From assembly GCA_963921425.1 (NCBI GenBank), contig OY992838.1, positions 6,634,001 to 6,698,000 of the forward strand: a stretch of DNA of 64,000 nt, given 5' to 3'. Of this stretch, positions 24,513 through 34,309 are shown piece by piece. Below the pieces are notes generated by a model. The model searched no databases. It saw only the letters and a list, made by a program, of their open reading frames with translations, and was not told the DNA's origin. The translations under genes were made by a program, and so were the position numbers. This DNA is from Dryas octopetala (Eukaryota; Streptophyta; Magnoliopsida; Rosales; Rosaceae). How positions within the stretch are numbered: the stretch's first letter is position 1; every line of letters begins with the position of its first letter.

Positions 24513-24843
24513 TATATTTTTTTTTTTTTTTTGGGTTTTTTTTAATACGAAGTTTGTGCAACCGCACCTAATAACCACATAAATACATGCCCTTTAACGT
24601 TTTTTTATTTAGTATACAATAAACAAGCATAATGAAATGCATGAAGTCCAATTCAAGGAAGCACATTTTGGTGCATGCTTGACAATAAAACCAATGATTT
24701 AACAAGCAAGACATTAACATAATCAAAATATTAGAACACGCAATAATTAATCCTTACAGAACCTTAGGTTTTACTAATATAAGTTACTAATAAAAGCCTC
24801 TTTGGGTGTAGGAGAAAAAGGACCTATGCTTACAATTTCTTTT

Positions 24844-25212
24844 TCAACATGGTGCATTACGTACTGTTTTGTTCGTACGCTTAGTATATCCATAATCGAA
24901 TTGGACATTTTTTTCAGCAATTTGATTACCTTTGTTAGCATGAACTAACCTGTCATTTGCAGATCGCTGGCCAGGAATTGGTTCTCCAAAGAAGTTGGTG
25001 TCACCTCGGCCGTTTCGGTGAGGAAGAATGTGTCGAGTTGCTGGCACCCAATTCGCCAACACAGAATTTTGGAAATCCCTCATTTCATGAGGATTCTCAC
25101 TTGAATCAGTTTGCGAGCACGCATCCGAGGGTGGTGTATCATAACTTGAGTCTTCAAACCATAACTCCCGATAAACATTAAGGTTAATTGGGGTTCTAAC
25201 TTTCTTAGGCAT
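24844..25212 (-). CDS. Hypothetical CACTA-borne protein
   Basis: A 122-codon ORF with a proper ATG (MPKKVRTPINLNVYREL). The protein is polar with Asp/Ser- and Asn/Arg-rich parts, without signal peptide or membrane segment. I recognise no domain. A possible donor ('gctaacaaag|gtaatc') lies inside it, so it may be a first exon whose tail is intron. It lies on the same strand as the Transposase_32-like gene and upstream of it. Confidence 0.35.
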   Translation of the reverse strand: MPKKVRTPINLNVYRELWFEDSSYDTPPSDACSQTDSSENPHEMRDFQNSVLANWVPATRHILPHRNGRGDTNFFGEPIPGQRSANDRLVHANKGNQIAEKNVQFDYGYTKRTNKTVRNAPC

Positions 25213-25219
25213 GATTATG

Positions 25220-25770
25220 TTTTATATATGTCAAGTGTGGCAGAGTGAGAGCATTGAATGGTTTATGGTGCATATATATATAGTAGAAATAAATGACAAT
25301 CAACACTACACTCCATGCACATGCTTGCTTATCATACGAATGTTGACTATTTGTCATTGAAATGAATAAAGTTCCTGCACTTAGCAGTTTTCAGGTGCAT
25401 GCAGTGGGAATCTCTGGTGCATGCAGTGGGAATCTCTGGTGCAGTAGCTCCTCACCACTCTCTTACCAAGTTAGTAATTTGAATAATGTTTGCATCGTTA
25501 TGCACACATGTATTATTGGTCTGTACTCAATCAAACATCAGGGGTATAATCCACTATTTGCCTTGTGTGTTATGACATAAAGCTGTCAACCAATTGTTTA
25601 TTTCACAATAATGAACTCCATACCAAGCTATTTTGTCTAGCCTCATCAGTGTTTCAATTATTTTTCTAGACAACAATGTTTCAATAGTTACGACTCTATA
25701 AATATGTAATATCTACATAGAGTGATAGAAAAGCATATGGGTTGCTGCATTTGCTTTTAAAATAAACAAT
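25220..25770. other. CACTA interior, no supported gene
   Basis: A short perfect tandem duplication of 'ggtgcatgcagtgggaatctct' type sequence (22-bp period, about 25395-25440) lies here. Otherwise AT-rich and without features. Confidence 0.5.
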
Positions 25771-25771
25771 C

Positions 25772-26218
25772 ATGAGGCAAGGTAGTAGCGCATCCAGTAA
25801 ATCCAATCGTCCCTTAGAAAATGGAGAGTCACCATGTGCTCATCCTCATCCACTGCATTCAGAAGCGAATCCTTCTCATCAAATTGTTGGACATACAGTG
25901 GATTTCAATAATTTTAAGGAAGACCTAGTTGCATTTGAGCTCCCGAAGGGTATAGAGGCGCCAACACCATGCTCACCACTCGATGAGGGCCAGAATGTTA
26001 CGAGTCTTAGTCCTTCTAGGAGCATTTCTAGTTCCCCAAGAGGTATGCCAATTGGTCCTCAATGGTCACCATTGGTGGAACCTCCTACACCTTACATGGA
26101 GGTTAGAGAGGTATATAACCACAACACAGAACCAAAAAATAGTGGATCAAAGAGCCCTGTGAGGGATCCAAAAATAGCGTACCCGATCTACAATTGCATT
26201 AAATACTTTAAATACTAG
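25772..26218 (+). CDS. Hypothetical Pro/Ser-rich ORF in the CACTA
   Basis: A 148-codon ORF on the strand opposite to the other CACTA genes, with a real ATG (MRQGSSASSKSNRPLENG). It is rich in Pro, Ser and Asn ('SPSRSISSSPRGMPIGP'), so probably disordered, with no domain that I recognise. Its composition is more gene-like than random AT-rich ORFs. It lies between the transposase 3' end and block C. It could be an exon of a plus-strand gene, or chance. Confidence 0.35.
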   Translation: MRQGSSASSKSNRPLENGESPCAHPHPLHSEANPSHQIVGHTVDFNNFKEDLVAFELPKGIEAPTPCSPLDEGQNVTSLSPSRSISSSPRGMPIGPQWSPLVEPPTPYMEVREVYNHNTEPKNSGSKSPVRDPKIAYPIYNCIKYFKY

Positions 26219-26219
26219 C

Positions 26220-26660
26220 CTTGTTTCATATATTGTCCAGTGCCCTGTTATTTTGTTGATCATCTTAAGGTTACCAAATGAATCCATGTAGATCTTCAAA
26301 ATTATCGGGTTATTCATATTTGCACATAATATATAATATCCATATGCTATGGAAGCAAATTCGATTACAAAACAACCATCTTATGGTGATGAAAAGAAAG
26401 TAAGCACAGTAAGAACTATGAGTATAAAGTTCCGTATTGCATGCCTGAAAATACAACATGTGAATCTAATCTACTTGTTTTCTGGATATTGCAAGTGACT
26501 TATCTAAGTTCAGATCAGCAGGAACACAAATTGCAAACACCAAAGTAAAATATGTTCACATGTTCATTCGAGGGATATAATTAGTCATGGGCGAAAAACC
26601 AAATCACCTCCTCATGATGTTTGCCATAAAGTGTGATATTCAAAATAAGATTTACCTGGC
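26220..26660. other. CACTA interior, 3' flank of the transposase gene
   Basis: AT-rich. A good donor site (gtaaatc at about 26655) immediately follows the transposase's own TAA (26668), hinting at a 3' UTR intron or a further exon. No exon is recognised beyond it. Confidence 0.4.
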
Positions 26661-26667
26661 TGTCCAT

Positions 26668-29600
26668 TTAAGTCACCAAAACATCTTCCACATCTGTTCG
26701 GACCTCTACTTCGTCGACCACATTAGTGGCATCATCCAAGTTTTGAGGTGCAGAAATATCATGGGTTGTTACTATGCCCATGTCAAAATAATCTCTAGGC
26801 CTTGTTTTCACGGCAACATGTCAAACTGGTTGATTTAGATCTTGCACATAAAACACCTGATGTGCTTGTGACCCTAAAATAAATGTGTCCTGTGGGGGCA
26901 TCAATCGACTGAAGTTCACTAATGTAAACCCATATTCATCTATTTTAATACCACTTTGGCGGCCTTGCCCATTTATCCAGTCACAATCAAATAACACCAC
27001 ATGTCGGTCATTATGATAGTCTAAATCAATAATGTCATTCAGTACACCATAATAGTCAACCATGGATGAGCTCGGATTAGTATCTTCAACTATAGCATAA
27101 TTCTCATTCTCACCTTGTACAAATACTCCACTATTTTGTGACTGGCCAGCCTCATCAACAGATTTCACATGGAACCGATAACCATTCATTATGTATTTTT
27201 TCCAACGACCAGCTCGCCGACTCGGTCCACTAGCCAATGCACACAAGTCGTCACTAATGTTGCAAACCCCACGATCTATTTGGTCATCGATCTGCATAAA
27301 TGACCAAATATTATACACTATTCCGAAATATATCAACATCATTCTAAATATATCAATTACTAGCAGGATACTAACATGTATTCGAAACCACTCCGGAAAT
27401 GACAAGTGCGCTAATTGTATAGATGCTGCTTCACTTATGCGTGGTCCTCGATTTGCCCTCTCACGAGCAACGTGGTCCCTAATAAATGAAATAAATGATA
27501 AGATGGTTTGACAATTATTTGAAAAAAATGAAACCATCCAGTATTATCAAATTCACATCAACATCTTATGTATTGCACCTTATATAAGGTTGGACTTCGG
27601 GGCAGTTGAGCAACACATGCAAGTGTGCTCTTTCCCATTTTGATTGGTCTAGGTTGAATAATTCAACTCTCCCAAGAGATCTTCCAGGTGCTGAAAATAT
27701 TACTAGTCCGTCACGTGCACCACTCCCTACCGCATCAACATTTCGACCAGGCCTATTTCGACGTGTAACAGTTTCGTCCCCAAGATACATAGAGCAAAAA
27801 GTTAAACACTCTTCAACAATATACCCTTCGGCGATGCTGCCCTCGGGACGATATTTGTTACGAACATATTTCTTGAGTGTTTGCAGGTATCTGCATAAAA
27901 TAATTAACGTGGTGATGAGCATAAGTAAAAGAAAACTAACCCAAAGTGTAAAATATATATATATATATATATAACTTGTGCATGTTTGATTCATGTAACA
28001 GAGGAGAATAAAGCAAATAATAAATAAAATATATTTATACATTACATACTGCGTTTTTAATACCTCTCGATTGGGTACATCCACCTGTATTGTACAGGAC
28101 CAGCTATTGCTGCTTCATCAGCAAGGTGAATAGGCAAGTGAACCATTGAGTCAAAAAATGCCGGCGGCAATAACTTTTCTAATTCACATAATGTAATTGC
28201 GATTCTTCGAGACAAAACTTGAAAGTGACCAGTAGTACCAACCTTAGAACAGAGGTTTCGAAAAAATGAACTAAGCTCGAGTAGCACACGAATCACATTT
28301 CTTGGTAAGATCCCACGAATTGCAATAGGAATCAAGTACTGCATAAGTATATGGCAATCATGGCTCTTTAGACCTATTAATTTCTTCTCTTCAACTTTAA
28401 CACATCTGGCTATGTTGGAGGCAAACCCATCAGGAACCTTGACTGATGCAAGGACTGTGCACATTGACGTTTTTTCTTCATTTGATAAGGTGAAAGGGCT
28501 CGGGGGTAGTTTTGTTCTTCCCCCTTCAAGTATGGGATGTAGTTTTGTTTTCAGTCTTAGATCCACCAAATCCAAGCGAGCCTTGTATGTGTCTTTGTTT
28601 TTCCCATCAATACATAACAACGTCCCCAAAACACTATCTGTGACGTTTTTTTCAATATGCATCACATCCAGATTATGTCGAATAAGAAGATCCTTCCAAT
28701 ATGGTAGATCGAAAAAAATGCTTTTTTTCTTCCATGGACCATCGTACTTGGCAGCATCATGTTTGCGCTTGCGAGTTAAAGATTTCTTTTTACCCTTACC
28801 GAATTGAAAGGTTAACCCACTTAATGAAGCCAGACACTCTGCACCTGTCATAGGAATTGGTGGTAAACCATGCTCTTGGGATCCGTTAAATGAATGAGTC
28901 AATCTTCGAAACCGATGATTGATAGGCAACCATCGACGATGACCAAGATAACATTCTTTTTGACTTACATTCAACCTTAGAGAATATGTCCCATATGCAC
29001 ATTGTGGACATGCCTTCTTCCCTTTAGTGCTCCAACCTGAAAGCATCGCATATGCTGGAAAATCATTAATTGTCCATAAAACGGCAGCACGCATGATGAA
29101 AGTCTCTTTTTTCACTGCATCAAATGTTGGTAACCCATGTTCCCAAAGAGTCTTCAACTCCTCCACTAAAGGTTGAAGATAAATATCTATATCATTTCCA
29201 GGACTCTTAGGACCGGGAATAAGCAAAGAAAGCATTAAGTACGGTTGTTTCATGCATAGCCACGGTGGAAGATTATAAACTGAAATGATCACCGGCCAAG
29301 TACTGTGGGATAAGCTCATCATACCGAAAGGATTAAATCCATCACTAGCCAACCCTAAGCGCACATTACGTGGCTCTGAACCAAAGGATGGATCCAAACT
29401 ATCTAATTTTTCCCACGCTGGGGAGTCTGCAGGATGCCTAAGCACACCATCCACCTGTCTGCGTTCGGCATGCCATACCATAGAATCAGCGGTATGATGT
29501 GACATATAAAGACGTTGGAGTCGTGGTCCCAAAGGAAAGTAACGTAACACCTTATTAGCAACTTTAGTACGAGTGACATGTCCGGCCTCTATGTTTTCCT

Positions 29601-30309
29601 TGTAACGTGGTTTGCCACACACATGGCATGATGTATTGTTGGCATGCTCCTTCCAATATAACATGCAATCTTTTGGGCATGCATCAATTTTTTCATAACT
29701 CAAACCCAAGTCAGTAATGAACTTCTTCGTCTTATAAAAACTGGGTGGCAAATTCACCCCTTTCGGAAACCAATCCTTTAGCAAAGTCAACAATTCTGTA
29801 AAAGATGTGTTGGTCCAAGAATGCAAGCACTTGATCTGATATAATCTCACCAAGAAGGAAAGCTTAGTTCTACCACAGCCTGGGTACAACTCTACTTTAG
29901 CATCCTCCATCGCATGGAAAAAGCTTTCAGCAGCAGAAGTGGGCCCAGAGGGCGGGGAGGTATCATCATTAGTTCCAGCAGTATATTCAAACCCATGCAT
30001 TCCAAAGGCATCATGCAACATACCAGTCATATCTTCATTCTGAACATGGGTTGCTTCGGTGTTAGGCCTAGGCAACTGCTCCCCATGCGATGTCCATGGT
30101 GCATTAACATAATCTTCGTCCATACCATCAACAAAAATGTGTTCTTCAACTTCTATAGGTGACTTCCAATACCGATTACAACATTGACTACACGGGCACT
30201 TAATGTGCCCATCAAATGCGGATACTCTTAATGCATGGGCGATGAATGCACGTAGCCTTGTCAAATATTCGTCACTCATACGATCCAAAAATACCCAATC
30301 TTTATCCAT
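26668..30309 (-). CDS. TNPD-type CACTA transposase, 4 exons, one premature stop
   Basis: This is the DDE transposase of the element, which would bind the ends and cut the DNA in the nucleus. Exons by splice site and phase: 30309-28064, 27890-27579, 27478-27376, and 27291 onward. The N-terminus has the Transpos_assoc domain with 'CPCSQCCNRYW'. The Transposase_21 core spans roughly residues 170-520 with 'VWHAERR', the acidic site 'LASDGFNPF' (about 320), 'NDIDIYLQPL' and 'LDVMHIEKNV'. Then comes DUF4218 ('MVHLPIHLADEAA', 'YRWMYPIER'), continued in exon 2 ('EGYIVEECLTFC'), and DUF4216 in exon 4 ('GVLNDIIDLDYH', 'VLFDCDW'). A TGA at 26821-26823 ends the frame after 1043 residues, but the same frame continues with family sequence ('KTRPRDYFDMG') to a TAA at 26668-26670. 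The stop replaces the tryptophan expected just before that motif. Confidence 0.9.
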
Positions 30310-31480
30310 TGAGAAGTCACTATCTGCCTAGTAATTAGAAGAAAACTAAGTCAATTTGCAGAAAAAATCCAAAAAATAATAGCAGACGAAGCCCATAAAG
30401 ATGTTCAACAAAAAAGTGGATGTACGAACAGTAGGAAATATGCTTGGATGCAGTTTCCCAATACATCCTTATGACAATTGATGGATATATTCAAGAATTA
30501 ATTTTAATTTCTACTGTAACCACCTGCTCCATGTTCATTTGCTTATACCCAAAACTGCCAAGGCCAATACAGAGAGAGAATAATAAAAACATGGGTTGGG
30601 AGGAAGAAGGATAACTAAATGGGATCAGAAAATTGAGTCATTTTTTCACTACCTTTGTTGATAACAATTATATCTACATGTAAATAGAAATTGAGACAAC
30701 AACAAACTTGATTTCAATTGTGAAAGCGCACAGACCAAGCTTCAAGTGTTCTTCTTTGTTCTGTATTTAGAATCTTAAAAAAAAAACTGCAGGAATATAG
30801 GTCAGCTCAAATATACAAGTAGGTATTGTAATATTAAAAATGCAATACTAAAAATTAAATGCTTGCTAAATTAAAATGTCAAACAAAATACATACGTATG
30901 GGGATTATTCATCACGCAAGTGTGACAAACCAAATGCATACTCATATGATATATTCATAACATATATTATAAAGTCATGAACCTCAAAAACTGGGAATTC
31001 CTAAATTGCAATCAAACCCAATATTTCTATTGTTCTAAATCAATCAGATGTAGAGCAAATAATAGGTAAGTCTAACATGTAATAATTCAAGTTCAGATTG
31101 CCAGGTTCTCCTTGTCAATTCCTCATCTCATTAATCTAATCCGGTCTCGTGGTCGTTGTTCAACTTCATAGCCAACAACTCAGAATGGGGATGAAGTATA
31201 AGAAGACTACCATTACATACTTAATTAGGCAAATTTGGGATATGAGTATACTAAATAAACCCATACCTGGCCTTAGTTGATCCGTGAGCGCAGAAAAATT
31301 TCTCAATCAAAGGGGGGAAGAGAAGTGGGTTTCGCTCCTGCGCGCGGTGGGTACTGCTAATATCATTTATTTCGCGTGATAAATTGGAGAGGGAAGGAGG
31401 AGGGTTAATCCTTCATATCGCATATGCCATATCAGTGTGGTCATGGCACAGTATGTAAACCGTGACTAATAGATAAAATC
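30310..31480. other. 5' flank of the transposase gene
   Basis: No ORF looks coding. The segment at about 31265-31400 is less AT-rich ('ctcctgcgcgcggtgggtac') and lies at the proper place for the element's promoter and 5' UTR, as the 5' end is at 32194. Confidence 0.4.
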
Positions 31481-31484
31481 TGAC

Positions 31485-31680
31485 AGTAATGATGGATCGC
31501 CTCTGGATGACCGGTCATCTCAAGAGAGGTCCGGTTCTTAATTCAAACAGAAATGATGGATCGCCTCTGGAGGACCGGTCTCCTCAAGAGAGATCCGATT
31601 CTTAATTCAAGCAGAAATGATCAAGCGCCTCCGGAGGACCGGTCTTCTCAAGAGAGGTCCGGTTCTCTGTTGCTTATAAT
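31485..31680. repeat. 64-bp tandem repeat block D, 3 copies
   Basis: 'atgatgg' or 'atgatca' recurs at 31489, 31553 and 31617, again exactly 64 bp apart, with the same GGACCGGTC and GGTCCGGTTC pair. It ends in 'ggttctctgttgcttata' like block C, so C and D derive from one array although 7 kb apart. Confidence 0.93.
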
Positions 31681-31689
31681 TTCAGGATT

Positions 31690-32194
31690 TAGGGTAAACC
31701 GTGACAGTGGCAATAGTAATATTGATCATGGCACAGTATGTAAACCGTGACTGAAAGATAAAATATTACTTTAGGAATAGGCACTGCATGAAAACAGTGA
31801 CTAATAGTTTAAATATACACAATTTATTCAAAACCGTGAGACTTTGGATAACCAGCAAACTTGTACACAATCCGAACAGTACTTAGTACATGGCACGGTT
31901 TGGACTACTGTGAATTACTACATGTCACAGTTTGGTCATCTGTGACTTAGTAAATGCGAATGTTGTACTCATTCATTTATCGGCTCCGTTCCAGCGGCTC
32001 CACGTAGCCGAAGCCGCTGAATTTTAAAAATCCTCACAGTTACCAGTGCCCATTATTAAATTACTCACGGTTATACCGTGAATACTAAGTTTGAGTCACT
32101 GATTGCTCAAAACCATGTTTGGAAATGCTGTAATCTCATTCCCCTCATAACTGTGAGTCATTATTCGTGCCTACTGTCCATTTTTCCAGTAGTG
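31690..32194. repeat. CACTA right end: dense subterminal motifs
   Basis: It contains about ten ACCGTGA/TCACGGT/ACTGTGA words in both orientations, e.g. 'gtatgtaaaccgtgact' twice, 'aaaccgtgagac', 'ggcacggtttggactact', 'ctcacggttataccgtgaa', 'aactgtgagtc'. The last base pairs are the inverted CACTACTGGAAAAA. The same motif family occurs near the left end, fewer in number. Such arrays are the expected binding region for the TNPA-type protein. Confidence 0.75.
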
Positions 32195-32326
32195 TCTGTA
32201 AACAATACCAAATCCGCCTTGTCCAAGCTTATTGGGAAAAGTTATTTGTCACAAGACTCACAACTCTAATGGAGCCAAAGTCGAACCGTAAGGCTTCTGC
32301 ACTTCTGATCTCTTCTGTTTCTTCAC
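32195..32326 (-). pseudogene. Cysteine-rich receptor-like kinase, kinase-start exon (broken)
   Basis: On the minus strand this exon runs from an acceptor at about 32327 through 'EEIRSAEALRFDFGSIRVV', 'TNNFS', then the glycine-rich loop region (GQGGFG) shifted out of frame by a small change after 'TNNFS'. It ends in codons for V-Y-R, where the last codon AGA is the CACTA target duplication. The next exon is at 14838-14630. The juxtamembrane and extracellular exons that should lie to the right were not found in 32330-33060, so this locus is also truncated at its 5' side. Confidence 0.85.
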
Positions 32327-32339
32327 CTTGAGAACAATT

Positions 32340-33059
32340 TAACAAAAATTAAATAAGTCCAGTGCATATTGACTTGACGAACTGAAGATAATATACATAA
32401 AAGCCTACTTCAATAATTAATTTGCTTAAGCAATTTCACAAGCAATCATGACAAGTATATATGTACTCAAATATTATTTTTGAAATCCAAAAAGAAGAAT
32501 CATGAGACCAAGACAAGACGTAACAAATCATTAATATATATAGGATAAAACTAGCACAACTGATCACAAACTGGGAACTAAACTTGGACATGCAATTGGA
32601 CTAATACAAATACAAACCTACTTGAAATATGAATATGTATGCATGAAATCAATACTTTCCGAGAGGATCTAAATCTCACAAGTTTTATTTTTTTCGTTCT
32701 TTCTTTTAATTTCCTAATTGGGCACAAAGGAGATAATATAATATTGGACAAACATTTTTTTGGGCTATCCTGGCTGATAGTGATTACTTGGGCTTCAATT
32801 TATTAAACTTGTCTATGGTTCCCAACTTCCTTGAAATGGGCTTAGCTCAGGACTTGACATTTATAACTGAGTTTGGGCTTGAGTAGCCATAATATGTATG
32901 CAGTTGGCAGTTGATTACTTTTTTTTTTGAAAAGTTTAGTGACAATTTACCACTCTTCAAAAGCACTAAAGTTGACTCAACCCACCAAAAAAAAAAAAAA
33001 GCACTAAAGTTGACTATTAATTTCTTTAATTTTTTATTTTTTATTGTAAAAAAGGCTCT
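32340..33059. other. Intergenic, no supported gene
   Basis: AT-rich. A perfect 18-bp direct repeat 'aaagcactaaagttgact' (about 32959 and 32999) flanks a short segment ending in an A tract, like a tiny filler or retro-insertion with target duplication. Confidence 0.5.
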
Positions 33060-33253
33060 AAAGAAACTCCCCTGCTTCCTGCTTCTGGTGTTCTGTTATG
33101 GTCTTTTGGCCTTTTGGGCCTGTTGGTTTTTGTTGTTCGGGTGCGTTTTGGGCCTCTATTGTATTTCTCTCTTGGGTTGTCTTGCTGCAGCTGTTTTGGT
33201 TCCTTAATAAAGTTTATTTACCCAAAAAAAAAAAAAAAAAGAGAAAAGAAACT
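33060..33253 (+). mobile_element. 5'-truncated LINE 3' end with 9-bp TSD
   Basis: The 176-bp insert (33069-33244) ends in an A tract at about 33224-33240. Just before it are 'ccttaataaagtttattta' and a Leu/Cys/Phe-rich reading frame without meaning, as in plant LINE 3' tails. It is flanked by a perfect 9-bp duplication AAAGAAACT (33060-33068 and 33245-33253). ORFs over 32911-33400 come from this tail and are not genes. Confidence 0.75.
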
Positions 33254-33630
33254 GCATGCCAATATATTTTGGTCTTTGAGAAAGTTGAGAGGAGCTGCCA
33301 TCCAAGACGACTCTTTCTATTTTGGCTTTCATTTTTGGGTTTTTGGCCTATGAGAGCCTCCAATATGTACTACAAGTACCACATCAATAATTATGTATGA
33401 GCAAATGTTGTACTACCCTAAATTTCGAACTTTTATAGAGAAATAAAGCAGAAAATTCATGTACTACTTGTGTACGTCCCGTTCCCAAGTCCAAGGAAAA
33501 CGATAAAAATCATAAAATTCGTATTTGTGAAAATATCTGTACTTTCCCAGCAGTCATTTTAGTCCCAACAACCCAATGAAATGCCTATACATGTGGTGCA
33601 TATACAAATGATGGTGGTGTAAATATGAAA
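33254..33630. other. Intergenic, 3' flank of the 33.6-kb gene
   Basis: It probably includes the 3' UTR of the minus-strand gene ending at 33631. No other feature is seen. Confidence 0.5.
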
Positions 33631-34232
33631 TTACATAAAAAAGCAATTAGCTGCACCACTTCTTCTAACTACAATTTTAACTGCCGGGGCATCCTTAGAA
33701 GAAGAACCAACGGCTTCCGATCTCCGGTGAGCCGACGGCCGAGGGAGGTTCTCAGGCACAATGGTCTCCAAAGAATTGGCTCTCCACTGTGGACACAGTC
33801 TCTTGTCACTCCATTTTGCAACCACCCTCCGATCACTAATTGATGATTCTATTGCCAATGGCAAAGGCATAGCTTCAGCAATTGCAACATGGCTTTGGCC
33901 ACTCACTAAGTTGCTGCCCATTTCCAACCCAACCATGATGCAAGTCATGCCCAAAACACAGGATCGCTTACTCCATGACCCATCATTGATTTTGTTCCTG
34001 CAAACATAGATATTTGACAAAATTAAACACCAGAATGACCTTTTCAATCAGAATTGCGAAATGGGTCATTAGAAAAACAAGTGCATATACGAGAGGAATG
34101 CAAGTTGGGTACTTGGGTTTTGATTACTCGCCATGAAAGTAGTTGATTTGCCTTTGAAGGCAGAGAAGGGCTTCTTGAATTTTGATTTGGAGGTGGCAGA
34201 TTGAGGCTGCAAGTGCATGATGAGATGGCCAT
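33631..34232 (-). CDS. Unknown plant protein, two exons, possibly plastid-targeted
   Basis: Exon 2 (33997-33631) is convincingly coding: 'SCVLGMTCIMVGLEMGSNL', then 'KWSDKRLCPQWRANSLETI', then 'VPENLPRPSAHRRSEAV', ending in a basic tail with stop at 33631. It follows a good acceptor (tttgcag). Exon 1 is less sure. The ATG at 34230-34232 starts a Ser/Pro/Asn-rich, acid-poor peptide (MAISSCTCSLNLPPPNQN) like a transit peptide. The GT donor at 34127 leaves that frame out of phase with exon 2; a GC donor two codons earlier would restore it. The alternative exon 1 frame joins in phase but has no good ATG. The gene family is not one I recognise. Confidence 0.5.
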
Positions 34233-34239
34233 CTCTCTG

Positions 34240-34240
<1 letters not shown>

Positions 34241-34288
<48 letters not shown>

Positions 34289-34307
34289 CTCTCTCTCTCT
34301 CTCTCTG
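34241..34307. repeat. (CT)n microsatellite, 5' of the 33.6-kb gene
   Basis: About 30 CT units with two TTT interruptions. It lies just upstream of the candidate ATG, probably in the 5' UTR (reading GA on the sense strand). Confidence 0.95.
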
Positions 34308-34309
34308 TT

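Larger units (their letters stand above)
14932..32194 (-). mobile_element. 17.3-kb CACTA (En/Spm) DNA transposon, TSD TCT
   Basis: The left end CACTACTGCAAAA and right end (inverted) CACTACTGGAAAAA are classical CACTA termini; about 20 of the first 28 bases match, including a second 'AGGCAC' word. A perfect 3-bp duplication TCT flanks it (14929-14931 and 32195-32197), as expected for the superfamily. Both conserved CACTA proteins are present on the minus strand: the TNPD-type transposase near the right end and the Ptta/TNP1-like protein near the left end. The element's 5' end is therefore at 32194. Subterminal ACCGTGA motifs, four blocks of a 64-bp repeat and three extra ORFs fill the rest. 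It is large for the class, and one stop in the transposase suggests this copy is not autonomous now. Confidence 0.93.
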
